DNA of 64,000 nt from Deltaproteobacteria bacterium (lineage in GTDB: Bacteria; Myxococcota_A; UBA9160; UBA4427): assembly GCA_002719955.1 (NCBI GenBank), contig PBFW01000076.1:1-64000 (forward strand). Reading direction: 5' to 3'. The notes under the pieces were generated by a model. That model made no database searches, was not told where the DNA came from, and was given only the letters and a program-made list of their open reading frames with translations. Position numbers and translations under genes: made by a program. The stretch's first letter is position 1, and each line of letters opens with the position of its first letter. Positions 48,443-56,620 of this stretch are shown piece by piece.

Positions 48443-48907
48443 CTATTCAGTCTTGGCGGTTCTGATCGTGGAGCCGTCGCCTTCGAGTGCGGCGCGCAGC
48501 GCGTGCCAGGCCAATGTCGCGCATTTCACGCGCACCGGGTATTCGCGCACTCCCGCGAATACTGCGAGCTTGCCCAGGCCTTCGATATCGGGCTCCTCGC
48601 CCGGTGGCGAGGTCACGAGTTCATGAAAGCGGTCGAAATCGGCCTGGACTTCTTCGAGCGCCTTGCCCTTCACGTGATCCGACATCAGCGATGCCGAGGC
48701 TTTCGAGATCGCACATCCCGAGCCCTTAAAGGTGACTTCCTCGAGATGACCCTCTCCGTCGACACGCGCATAGACCGTGAACTGGTCGCCGCAGAGCGGA
48801 TTGTGACCATCCGCTTCGTGGCTCGCGTCTTCCATGACCCGGAAATTTCGTGGCTTCTTATTATGTCCCAGGATGGTGGCCTGGTAGAGCTCTCTCAGAT
48901 CGTCCAT
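48443..48907 (-). CDS. sufU: SufU sulfur-relay/scaffold protein
   Basis: The 154-residue NifU-N/IscU-like protein has the SufU ligands C39 (NPLCGD, with Asp41), C65 (GSGCAIS) and C129 (VKCATLAW). The ~20-residue insertion between C65 and C129 is the SufU hallmark (DRFHELVTSPP region). SufU accepts sulfur from SufS through a zinc-coordinated cysteine. It lies 20 bp after sufS and replaces SufE in this operon. Confidence 0.95.
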   Translation of the reverse strand: MDDLRELYQATILGHNKKPRNFRVMEDASHEADGHNPLCGDQFTVYARVDGEGHLEEVTFKGSGCAISKASASLMSDHVKGKALEEVQADFDRFHELVTSPPGEEPDIEGLGKLAVFAGVREYPVRVKCATLAWHALRAALEGDGSTIRTAKTE

Positions 48908-48927
48908 TGGGCGTCCATCTGCCTGGG

Positions 48928-50148
48928 CTAGGCGAAGAGTTTCGTCGTCTTGATCAGCGCATCGACCAATCGGTCCACATCGTCGCGCGTGTTATAGAAG
49001 GCAAGCGAGGCACGAGCCGTCGCGGGCACACCCATTCGTTTCATCAGGGGTTGGGCGCAATGGTGTCCCGCGCGGATTGCAATCCCCTCGGCGTCGAGCA
49101 CGGTTCCGATGTCGTGGGGATGTGCATCGTCGAGGACGAAGGAGAGGACCGCCGCCTTTTCCTTGGCATCACCGAGAATCCGCAGCCCGGGAACCTCCTC
49201 GAGGCGTTCGGTCGCGTAGAGGAGAAGGCCGTGTTCATAGGCCGAGATCTCGTTCATGCCCAGCTCCTCGAGGTAGTCGATGGCCGCCCCGAAGCCGATG
49301 ATCGATGCGATATCCGGTGTGCCCGCTTCGAATTTCTGGGGCACCTGCGCGAAGGTCGTGTCCTCGAAGGAAACGCTCTCGATCATGTCGCCCCCGCCGA
49401 GGAAGGGGGGCATTGCTTCGAGCCTCTCCAGGCGACCGTGGAGCACCCCCGCCCCGCTCGGTCCGAAGACCTTGTGGCCGGAGAACGCATAGAAATCGCA
49501 ATCGAGGGTGGCGACGTCCACCGGCTGGTGCGGTACGGCTTGTGCGCCATCGACGAGGGTCACGATCCCGCGCTCGCGGGCCAGGGAGACGATCTCGGCG
49601 ACGGGGTTGATCGTTCCGAGCGCATTCGAGACGTGTGCGAACGCGACCAGCTTCGTGCGGGGTCCGAGCAAGCGCTCCAGGTCGTCGAGATCGAGCACGC
49701 CCGAGTCATCGATCTCGGCCACGCGGATCGAGGCACCTCGGCGCGAGGCCAGCATCTGCCACGGAACGATATTCGCGTGGTGCTCCATCATGGTGAGCAC
49801 GATCTCGTCGCCCGGAGCGATATTCTCTTCTCCCCAGGTGCGCGCGACGAGGTTGATCGCCTCGGTCGCGTTGCGTACGAAGACGATCTCGCGCGGGTCG
49901 CGGGCACCGATGAAGCGCGCCACTCGCGCGCGCACCGCTTCGTATTCCACGGTCGCTTCGGAGGAGAGCTGATACACGCCGCGATGGATATTGGCGTAAT
50001 GCGCGGCGTAGAAATCCGACATCGCATCGATGACGACACGCGGCTTCTGGGCGCTGGCTGCACTGTCCAGATAGGTGAGTGGCCGTCCGCGCATCTCGCT
50101 TGCGAGGATGGGGAACTCGGCGCGAATCTTCTCGACGTCCAGGCTCAT
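48928..50148 (-). CDS. sufS: Cysteine desulfurase SufS
   Basis: The 406-residue PLP enzyme removes sulfur from cysteine. The PLP lysine lies in FYAFSGHKVFGPSG, and the persulfide-carrying Cys in RAGHHCAQPLM. The N-terminal EFPILASEMRGRPLTYLDSA and YQLSSEATVEYEAVR segments are typical of group II desulfurases. It pairs with SufU. The ATG overlaps the sufD stop (ATGA). Confidence 0.96.
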   Translation of the reverse strand: MSLDVEKIRAEFPILASEMRGRPLTYLDSAASAQKPRVVIDAMSDFYAAHYANIHRGVYQLSSEATVEYEAVRARVARFIGARDPREIVFVRNATEAINLVARTWGEENIAPGDEIVLTMMEHHANIVPWQMLASRRGASIRVAEIDDSGVLDLDDLERLLGPRTKLVAFAHVSNALGTINPVAEIVSLARERGIVTLVDGAQAVPHQPVDVATLDCDFYAFSGHKVFGPSGAGVLHGRLERLEAMPPFLGGGDMIESVSFEDTTFAQVPQKFEAGTPDIASIIGFGAAIDYLEELGMNEISAYEHGLLLYATERLEEVPGLRILGDAKEKAAVLSFVLDDAHPHDIGTVLDAEGIAIRAGHHCAQPLMKRMGVPATARASLAFYNTRDDVDRLVDALIKTTKLFA

Positions 50149-51578
50149 CGCCCGTTTTCCCCTTCGCCGGCGCTCTTTGCAGCCGCGGGCCGCTCTTCGG
50201 CACGAGGCTCGCGATCGAGCCGCTGGGCTGGAGCGGAAAGGAGGGTGGGGTGGAGCGAAGCGAGTGCCTCTTCGACGCGTTCGGCGACGGATTCGCGGGC
50301 ACTCTCTTCCGCGATCCCCTCGACGAGGTCGTGGACGAAGCCGCGGGTCAGTACGAGTCGCGCGACCGATTCGTCGATCCCCCGTGCGCGCAGGAAGAAG
50401 AGCGCTTCGGCGTCGAGCTGGCCGATCGTCGAGCCGTGGCTCGCGCGGATATCGTCCGCGTAGATCTCGAGCTGGGGCTTCGTATCGATCGACGCCCGGT
50501 TGGAGAGCAGCAGATTCGGATTCGATTGAAGGGCGAGGGTCCGTTGGGCACCGGGACGAACGATGACTCGGCCGCGGAAGACCCCCTTCGAGTTGTCGCC
50601 GAGGACGCCGCGGTATTCCTGATCGCTGGAGCAGCCTTCGGCGGCGTGGTCGACGGTGGTGAAATGGTCGACGTGACCCCGATTCCGGCCCAGGAAGAAG
50701 CCGCGCATGCGGGTTTCGGCGCCGGGCTCGGTGAGCTGGATGGAGAGCTCGCTGCGGACGAGTCCATCGCCGAGGCTGAAGACATGGGAATCGAAGTGGG
50801 CGTCCCCTTCGAGTCTCGCGTGGCTGCTGGTGATATGGATGCGTTCGGCACCCTCGGCCTGAATCTGGACGGTTTCGATTCGAGCCCCCGCAGCCAGATG
50901 ATATTCGGCGACGAAGGCCGTGAGACCGGGCGCGTCACCCTTCGACACGCTCTCGAAGACGATCGTCGCCGCACTTTCGTGCTCGGCCACGACGAGCAGT
51001 CGTGGGAAGGACGCGCTCGGGGTCGTGGGCTTGTCCTGGGGGGTGGCCTGATCATCGGCTGTGGAGATCGAGCGGATGCGAATCGTTCGTGTGGCCTCGG
51101 CGCGGGGTTCGAGATGGATGATCGCTGCGTCTTCGAACAGGGCGGTCTGCAGCGCCACCAGGCTCTCCTTTTCGAGGTCGGGCAGCCGTCCGAGATAGGT
51201 CTCGGGGATCTCCGACGCTTCGATCGCCACCTCGCTGAGGGAGAGCACGCGGACGCCTTCCGAGAGGTCCGCACGCGAAGCCGAAGCGGCGAGCAGGCGA
51301 CCGTCCACGAAGACGAGGTCCGCATCCTCGCCGATCTCCCCTACCGAATCCCGACCGGGTCCGATCCGCGTGAAATCCATCGCCTCGACAGCGGTGAGGT
51401 TCGTTCCCCTCCAGTCTTCGAGGGCGCGTGTCGGGATACCCTGCGCTTCGAAGGCCGCGAAACCTTCGGCAGCGAGCGCATCGAGCCGCTCGCCGAGTCG
51501 CGGCGAGGGCAGGTCGATCTTACGGTCCGACGCGACACGCTCGCGCAGTCGGCGGAAGGATTCGAGCGCGGCGCTCAC
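50145..51578 (-). CDS. sufD: Fe-S assembly protein SufD
   Basis: The 477-residue beta-helix protein forms the SufBC2D scaffold with SufB and SufC. Conserved features include CSSDQEYRGVLGDNSKGVF and RASHGSTIGQLDAEALFFL, whose His corresponds to the E. coli SufD ligand. The start GTG at 51578 overlaps the sufC stop by 4 nt (GTGA) with a G-rich tract upstream; an in-frame start at 51629 is possible. The C-terminal tail is Ala/Glu-rich. Confidence 0.94.
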   Translation of the reverse strand: MSAALESFRRLRERVASDRKIDLPSPRLGERLDALAAEGFAAFEAQGIPTRALEDWRGTNLTAVEAMDFTRIGPGRDSVGEIGEDADLVFVDGRLLAASASRADLSEGVRVLSLSEVAIEASEIPETYLGRLPDLEKESLVALQTALFEDAAIIHLEPRAEATRTIRIRSISTADDQATPQDKPTTPSASFPRLLVVAEHESAATIVFESVSKGDAPGLTAFVAEYHLAAGARIETVQIQAEGAERIHITSSHARLEGDAHFDSHVFSLGDGLVRSELSIQLTEPGAETRMRGFFLGRNRGHVDHFTTVDHAAEGCSSDQEYRGVLGDNSKGVFRGRVIVRPGAQRTLALQSNPNLLLSNRASIDTKPQLEIYADDIRASHGSTIGQLDAEALFFLRARGIDESVARLVLTRGFVHDLVEGIAEESARESVAERVEEALASLHPTLLSAPAQRLDREPRAEERPAAAKSAGEGENGR

Positions 51579-52369
51579 GACGGCCCCCCCTGCCCCGCTG
51601 CTGCACTCTCCGGCGAATCGTCGATCCAACCGTAGCCCTTGGCCTCGAGTTCGAGCGCGAGGGTCTTGTCGCCGGAGCGGATGATACGGCCCTTCGAGAG
51701 CACGTGGACGTGGTCGGGGACGATATGGTCGAGCAGTCGCTGATAATGTGTGATCACGAGCATCGAGCGATCCGGCGAGCGCATTTGGTTCACACCGCCC
51801 GCGACGACCCGCAGCGCGTCGATGTCCAGGCCCGAGTCGGTCTCGTCGAGAATGCAGAGGCTGGGCTCGAGGAGCAGCATCTGAAGGATCTCGTTGCGCT
51901 TCTTCTCGCCGCCGGAAAAGCCTTCGTTGATCGAACGGGACATCATGTCCTCGGGCATCTCGACGAGCTTCATCTTCTCTTTGAGAACGGTGATGAAATC
52001 GATCGCATCCAGTTCGTCGAGCCCGCGATGTTCACGCACGGCGTTCACGGCCGTGCGCAGGAAATAGTTGTTCGCGACACCGGGAATCTCGACGGGATAC
52101 TGGAATGCGAGGAAGACCCCTTCGCGGGCGCGCAGCTCGGGCTCCATTTCGACGAGATTCCGCCCGCGGAAGAGGATCTCCCCTTCGGTGACCTCGTAGC
52201 CGGGTTTGCCGACGAGGATATTCGAGAGCGTGCTCTTGCCCGACCCGTTCGGACCCATCACGGCGTGGATCTCCCCGGCGCGCATTTCCAGATCGATCCC
52301 CTTGAGAATGGGAGTCTCGCCGGCGCTGGCGTGGAGATTGCGGATGCTGAGGAGGGCTGTGTCGGACAT
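51575..52369 (-). CDS. sufC: Fe-S assembly ATPase SufC
   Basis: The 264-residue ABC-type ATPase powers the SufBC2D scaffold. Walker A is GPNGSGKST, the Q-loop is FQYPVEIPG, the signature is FSGGEKKRNE, and Walker B is LCILDETDSGLD with the SufC-specific DETDSG form. The H-loop is ITHY. The ATG at 52369 has AGGA 8 nt upstream. No membrane domain partner is present, as expected for SufC. Confidence 0.97.
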   Translation of the reverse strand: MSDTALLSIRNLHASAGETPILKGIDLEMRAGEIHAVMGPNGSGKSTLSNILVGKPGYEVTEGEILFRGRNLVEMEPELRAREGVFLAFQYPVEIPGVANNYFLRTAVNAVREHRGLDELDAIDFITVLKEKMKLVEMPEDMMSRSINEGFSGGEKKRNEILQMLLLEPSLCILDETDSGLDIDALRVVAGGVNQMRSPDRSMLVITHYQRLLDHIVPDHVHVLSKGRIIRSGDKTLALELEAKGYGWIDDSPESAAAGQGGPS

Positions 52370-52446
52370 CGTTTTTTCCTGTGTCTCAGATCGTCGGTCG
52401 TTTCGAGAAAGGTGAAATGCGAGCTGCGAGGTCCAGAGCGATTCGC

Positions 52447-53937
52447 CTAGCCGACGGCCCCTTCGAGGCTCACCGAAAGCAGGTTCTGGGCCTCGACAGC
52501 GAACTCCATCGGCAGCTCGCGAAGGACTTCCTTGCAGAAGCCGTTCACGATCATCGAAATTGCGTCCTCCTCGGCGATCCCGCGCTGGCGACAGAAGAAG
52601 AGCTGTTCGTCGCTGATCTTCGAGGTCGTCGCCTCGTGCTCGATGGTCGCCGTTGGGTGACGCGCTTCGAGATAGGGGAAGGTATGCGCGCCGCATCGGT
52701 CGCCCATCAGCAGAGAGTCGCATTGGCTGTAGTTGCGGGCGCCCTCCGCTTTCGGGCCCATGCGCACGAGACCGCGATAACTCTGTTCTCCGCGGCCGGC
52801 GCTGATGCCCTTCGAGATGATCGTACTCTTCGTGTTCTTTCCGATATGGATCATCTTCGTGCCGGTGTCCGCCTGTTGACGGTGATTCGTCATCGCGACG
52901 GAGTAGAACTCGCCGATGGACTCATCTCCGATCAGAAGACACGAGGGGTATTTCCAGGTGATCGCCGAGCCGGTTTCGACCTGGGTCCAGGAGATCTTCG
53001 AACGAAAACCGCGGCAGGCGCCGCGCTTGGTGACGAAATTGTAGATCCCGCCGACGCCTTCTTCGTTGCCGGGGTACCAGTTCTGGACGGTTGAATATTT
53101 GATCTCTGCGCGATCGAGAGCGACGAGCTCCACGACCGCAGCGTGGAGCTGGTTCTCGTCGCGTTGCGGTGCGGTGCAGCCCTCGAGATAGCTGACGTAG
53201 GAGCCCTCGTCCGCGACGAGCAGTGTTCGCTCGAATTGACCGGTGCCCGCCGCGTTGATCCGAAAATACGTCGAGAGCTCCATCGGACATCGAACGCCCT
53301 TGGGAATATAGGCGAAGGAACCGTCGCTGAAGACCGCGGCGTTCAGGCAGGCGAAGAAATTGTCGGTGTAGGGAACGACGCTTCCGAGATATTTCTTCAC
53401 GAGGTCGGGATGGTTCTCGACGGCCTCGGAGAAGGAACAGAAGATGATGTTTTGCTTCTCGAGCTCGGCCTTGAAGGTCGTGGCGACCGAGACACTGTCG
53501 AAGACGGCATCGACGGCGATCCCGTTCAGGCGCTTCTGTTCGAGCAGCGAGATTCCGAGCTTGTCATAGGTTGCGCGCAGCTCGGGGTCGAGGTCGTCGA
53601 GGCTATCGAGCTTGATATGCTGTTTCGGGGCGGAGTAGTAGACGATCTCGTCGAAAGCGATCTTCGGGTAGGAGACCTTGGCCCACTCGGGTTCGGCGTG
53701 GCCCTCTTCGAGCATTGCCCGGAAGCGGCGGAAGGCCTTCAGGCGGTATTCGAGCAGCCACTCGGGCTCGTTCTTCTTCGACGAGATCAGGCGCACGACG
53801 TCTTCGGTCAGTCCCGGATCGGCGCGGTCTTCTTCGATGTCGGTCACGAAGCCGTATTTGTATTCCTGCGTCGCGAGATGCTCGAGGTCGGGATTCGCGT
53901 TCGCCATCGCTCGTTCGTCCTTGCTCGCGCGGGTCAT
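52447..53937 (-). CDS. sufB: Fe-S assembly scaffold SufB
   Basis: The 496-residue beta-helix scaffold carries conserved SYLEGCTAPQ, NYSQCDSLLMGDRCGAHTFP and ISDEQLFFCRQRG. These include the Cys residues equivalent to the sulfur-accepting C254 and C405 of E. coli SufB. The start at 53937 overlaps the Rrf2 stop (ATGA); an in-frame ATG at 53907 (MANANPDLEH) is possible. Fe-S clusters are built on SufB with SufD and SufC. Confidence 0.97.
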   Translation of the reverse strand: MTRASKDERAMANANPDLEHLATQEYKYGFVTDIEEDRADPGLTEDVVRLISSKKNEPEWLLEYRLKAFRRFRAMLEEGHAEPEWAKVSYPKIAFDEIVYYSAPKQHIKLDSLDDLDPELRATYDKLGISLLEQKRLNGIAVDAVFDSVSVATTFKAELEKQNIIFCSFSEAVENHPDLVKKYLGSVVPYTDNFFACLNAAVFSDGSFAYIPKGVRCPMELSTYFRINAAGTGQFERTLLVADEGSYVSYLEGCTAPQRDENQLHAAVVELVALDRAEIKYSTVQNWYPGNEEGVGGIYNFVTKRGACRGFRSKISWTQVETGSAITWKYPSCLLIGDESIGEFYSVAMTNHRQQADTGTKMIHIGKNTKSTIISKGISAGRGEQSYRGLVRMGPKAEGARNYSQCDSLLMGDRCGAHTFPYLEARHPTATIEHEATTSKISDEQLFFCRQRGIAEEDAISMIVNGFCKEVLRELPMEFAVEAQNLLSVSLEGAVG

Positions 53938-54473
53938 GAGCGTTGCGCGGTCGGGCCGGAGGCGCCGTCCCGCGTCCCATCGACCTGAAGGAGGGGGCTC
54001 GAGGGTCGCGGGGCCGTGGCGCGTCCTCTGACGAGATCGGCGAGCGTGATGTCCTCCAGCGCGCGCTCGACGACCCGGCTGATCTGCTGCCAGGGCTCAC
54101 GGACGGCGCACATCGTTTCGTGCTCGCAGAGCGCGGGTCCGATCGCGCAATCGGTGAGCGCCACCGGGCCTTCGAGGACGCGAATCATCTCGGAGACCTG
54201 GAGGCTCTTGGGGTCGCGGGCGAGGCTATAGCCGCCCTTCGAGCCGCGTTGGGAGACGAGCAGCCCCTCCCTTGCGAGGGCCTTCAGGATCTTGCTGACC
54301 ATCGGGACCGGCAGATCACAGCTCTCGGCCAGTTCGCGGGCATTTTGTGGCTCGCGGGGGGTTGCCCGGGCGGCGCTGGAGGCGTTGCTGGAGGGTTCGA
54401 GGGTGCTCGTTTCGCTGGCGAGATGAGCCATCAGAACGATGCCGTAATCCGTCGTCTTGCTGAGCTTGAACAT
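53934..54473 (-). CDS. Rrf2-family Fe-S regulator of the suf operon
   Basis: The 179-residue regulator begins MFKLSKTTDYGIVLMAHLAS with the Rrf2 winged helix (DLPVPMVSKILKALAREGLL and GGYSLARDP). Three cysteines (C109, C116 and C122) match the IscR [2Fe-2S] position with spacing C-x6-C-x5-C. Residues ~22-45 form a variable Ser/Ala insertion. CGGAGG lies 5 nt before the ATG at 54473. It heads the suf operon and sits 40 bp from two operator-like dyads, so it very likely senses Fe-S status and represses its own promoter. Confidence 0.92.
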   Translation of the reverse strand: MFKLSKTTDYGIVLMAHLASETSTLEPSSNASSAARATPREPQNARELAESCDLPVPMVSKILKALAREGLLVSQRGSKGGYSLARDPKSLQVSEMIRVLEGPVALTDCAIGPALCEHETMCAVREPWQQISRVVERALEDITLADLVRGRATAPRPSSPLLQVDGTRDGASGPTAQRS

Positions 54474-54511
54474 CTGGCCTCCGAGGGCGAAACCCACTCT
54501 GGAAGGCGCGA

Positions 54512-54540
54512 AATATATCGGACTGATTTGGTCCTGTAAA
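54512..54540 (-). promoter_or_regulatory. suf operon promoter
   Basis: On the minus strand TTTACA (54535-54540) is separated by exactly 17 bp from TATATT (54512-54517), a good sigma-70 promoter 38 bp upstream of the Rrf2 start. The upstream operator dyad falls between the two hexamers. Confidence 0.75.
54516..54538. promoter_or_regulatory. Rrf2 operator-like dyad 1
   Basis: A 23-bp element with GGAC-N7-GTCC half-sites (54520-54523 and 54531-54534), lying in the promoter spacer. Binding here would block RNA polymerase, as IscR does at its own promoter. Confidence 0.7.
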
Positions 54541-54563
54541 TATCGGACCGATACAGTCCTATA
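54541..54563. promoter_or_regulatory. Rrf2 operator-like dyad 2
   Basis: A second near-identical 23-bp element 25 bp from the first (GGAC at 54545-54548, GTCC at 54556-54559; shared pattern TATCGGACYGAT-N3-GTCCTRTA). It lies just upstream of the -35 hexamer and could support cooperative binding. Confidence 0.7.
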
Positions 54564-54781
54564 TCCTGATAAGCTCGTAGAATCGTAGAGGATTCGGCCC
54601 TTTCCAGATGCGTGCGCGCACGAGCGTATCCGGGGTTGCGAAGTGCGAAGGGGTCGCGGGATGGATTCGAGGGCCCGCCAGCTGAAGACCGGCGCCGAAA
54701 GTCGCGGTTCGCCCAGGTGGCGATCGAGGTCTCCGAGCGGTGACACGATGAGCATCTGACGCGCCGACTCCGGCCCCTTCA
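54564..54781. other. Region between suf promoter and regulator remnant
   Basis: Just over 200 bp with no supported gene. An in-frame reading on the minus strand gives only low-complexity Arg/Pro-rich sequence. Confidence 0.35.
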
Positions 54782-55242
54782 TCAGCGAGCGGAGGGGGCC
54801 CCTCCTTCGACCTCGATGCGATCGCCCGCATCCATCTGGATCCGCTGATCTCCGGCCTGGGGGTCGAGTTCCCCTCGCTCCACCAGAACGATCGCGCGTT
54901 GGAGCGGATGCAGTTCGAGGGTCGGATATTCCTTGTCCGAGGAGAGGTCGAGCTGCCAGGCGCTGACGGTCGGCTTTGTCGCGGGATCGTTCGCCGCGGG
55001 ATCGGAGGAAGGTCCCGGCAGGGGATTTACGGTCGAATGGTGGGGCTGATTCGCCTGGGCAGAAATGCCCGATCTCTCCTCTTCGGGCATTCCGCCGTCG
55101 AGCTGATCGCGGATCAACTCTTCGGGACGACGACCGAGGCCCTTCGCGATCTTGAGGAGCACGGCGACGGTCGGGATCAAGCGCCGGGCGTGACCAGATT
55201 AGGCACTCTTCCTCGTAGGTCGAGACAATATTTGGAGGCGTC
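54782..55242 (-). pseudogene. Remnant of an XRE/HTH-cupin-like regulator
   Basis: The open frame contains PTVAVLLKIAKGLGRRPEEL, the C-terminal end of a typical XRE helix-turn-helix, but the preceding recognition helix is not encoded in frame; upstream triplets in other frames (YLSR-like ILSRPTRKSA, then stop) suggest a decayed N-terminal half. The C-terminal part (LELHPLQRAIVLVERGEL followed by DAGDRIEVEGG) could be a cupin-like barrel. Only a TTG at 55180 could initiate it, giving 132 residues. A functional truncated protein cannot be excluded. It shares orientation with the lux-like operon upstream. Confidence 0.5.
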
Positions 55243-55303
55243 TTAGTCGTCTGACGTTCGTTAAGGATTCGTCCAGATCTGGGCGGCGATCAGGCTCGGC
55301 ATT

Positions 55304-56620
55304 CTACCGAGGGATGGAATCAGACTTCGCGAAATCCGTGAAGCGCGCGAGGGGGGTGAAGAGCGGAAGACCGTCGTGGGGCCAATCGACCGGAGGTGTC
55401 TGCATTAGGCCGGGTTTTGTAAACCGTGATACACCGAGTAGAGCGAGATTCCGGTATATTTCCCCATCGGCCGAGACGGCTCCGGGGAGGCCCGCGAGGG
55501 CGATATTCGACAGATGACCGGAAAAGGGACCGAGCGCGACGCTCAGGGCCTCGAGCGAAGCGACCGGCATTAAGCGCAGGAAGCGGTGCAGCGGGGCCGG
55601 GCGGGAGCGGGCATCCGCTTCGAGGACGACGGTGTGGTCCGAGCCTTCGAATAGCAAGCCCCGGCCCGAAGCGGATCGCATCCTGGCTTGTGAGCGCTCG
55701 TTCGCAATCCGAGCGCGGATCTCGGGAGCGATTTCCCCCCTCGGCATCGAGACGGCCAGCGCGCTGAGCGCTTGTGAGATTTCGCTCGCGATCCGTTCGG
55801 CGAGATCGGCTTCGATGGCGAGGAGGTAGACCACCACGGGGGAAAGGCATCCGGATTGGTCCCATCGCGCGACGTCCAGGGCGATCCCCTCCGCCGCCTC
55901 GCGGACGCCTACCGGATCGCCCACGAGTTCGGGCCCCAGGATGACGATCGAAAAGCGGTGGCCGTAGGCGACGAATCGCTGGCGTGGCGGGAGGCGTCTG
56001 GAGATCGAGGCGATCGTTTCGTCGGACCCGGTGGCGACGACACACGGGGCTGTCAGCGCCGCATCGAAGGCCGCTCGGTCGTTCGCCCCGAAGGACAGAG
56101 ATTCGAAGCCCCGCGCGAGACGTTCATCACGCGTCTCGAGCGAGCGTGCGAGGAGCCTCGCCGTCACGCCATCCTTCGAGGTCTCGCGAAGCAGGACGGG
56201 CGAGCCGAGGACCAGCGGCAACAATCCCGACAGGATCGTCGGCATCGGGATGGCGCCGCCGCTGACGACCGTCGTCCACTCGAAGGGGACGAGCGTTGGG
56301 CCGCGCCCATCGAGGGTGCTCGCCAACTCTCGCCTCGCGCATGCGATCAGCCGTTCTGGATGCCACGCGCGCAGAGCGCTCTCGAGCCCCTCCGAGATCG
56401 TTCCCGCCGCGAAGGGCGTCTCTGTGGTCAGGGTCGCGGCGAGCTCGCGTCGCCACGGGGAATCCGCTGCGGTCCAATCGCCGAGCACCCGAGCGACGGC
56501 CGCCAGCCGCTCTTCGAACGACATCGCGCGCAGCGCTGCGCCCGCCAGAACGAGCCTGCCCTTCGCCGCGCGAACGCGCTCCGCCCCCTCGTCCGGCCAT
56601 TCGATCTCGAGTCGGCTCAT
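55304..56620 (-). CDS. luxC: LuxC-like acyl-CoA reductase
   Basis: The 438-residue aldehyde-dehydrogenase-fold protein belongs to the LuxC acyl-CoA reductase family: a VVSGGAIPMPTILSGLLPLV nucleotide-binding segment, SPVLLRETSKDGVTARLLAR, and catalytic Cys258 in WDQSGCLSPVVVYL. LuxC reduces a fatty acyl group, received as thioester from LuxE or CoA, to the aldehyde with NADPH. Its start overlaps the luxE-like stop (ATGA). No luxA or luxB lies in the window. Confidence 0.85.
   Translation of the reverse strand: MSRLEIEWPDEGAERVRAAKGRLVLAGAALRAMSFEERLAAVARVLGDWTAADSPWRRELAATLTTETPFAAGTISEGLESALRAWHPERLIACARRELASTLDGRGPTLVPFEWTTVVSGGAIPMPTILSGLLPLVLGSPVLLRETSKDGVTARLLARSLETRDERLARGFESLSFGANDRAAFDAALTAPCVVATGSDETIASISRRLPPRQRFVAYGHRFSIVILGPELVGDPVGVREAAEGIALDVARWDQSGCLSPVVVYLLAIEADLAERIASEISQALSALAVSMPRGEIAPEIRARIANERSQARMRSASGRGLLFEGSDHTVVLEADARSRPAPLHRFLRLMPVASLEALSVALGPFSGHLSNIALAGLPGAVSADGEIYRNLALLGVSRFTKPGLMQTPPVDWPHDGLPLFTPLARFTDFAKSDSIPR

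Noticed and set aside
50079..51635. 518-codon plus-strand frame over sufD
   Set aside because: Antisense to a clear SufD within a consistent operon.
54559..54831. 90-codon minus-strand open frame
   Set aside because: Overlaps the suf promoter dyads; composition is low-complexity and no domain is visible.
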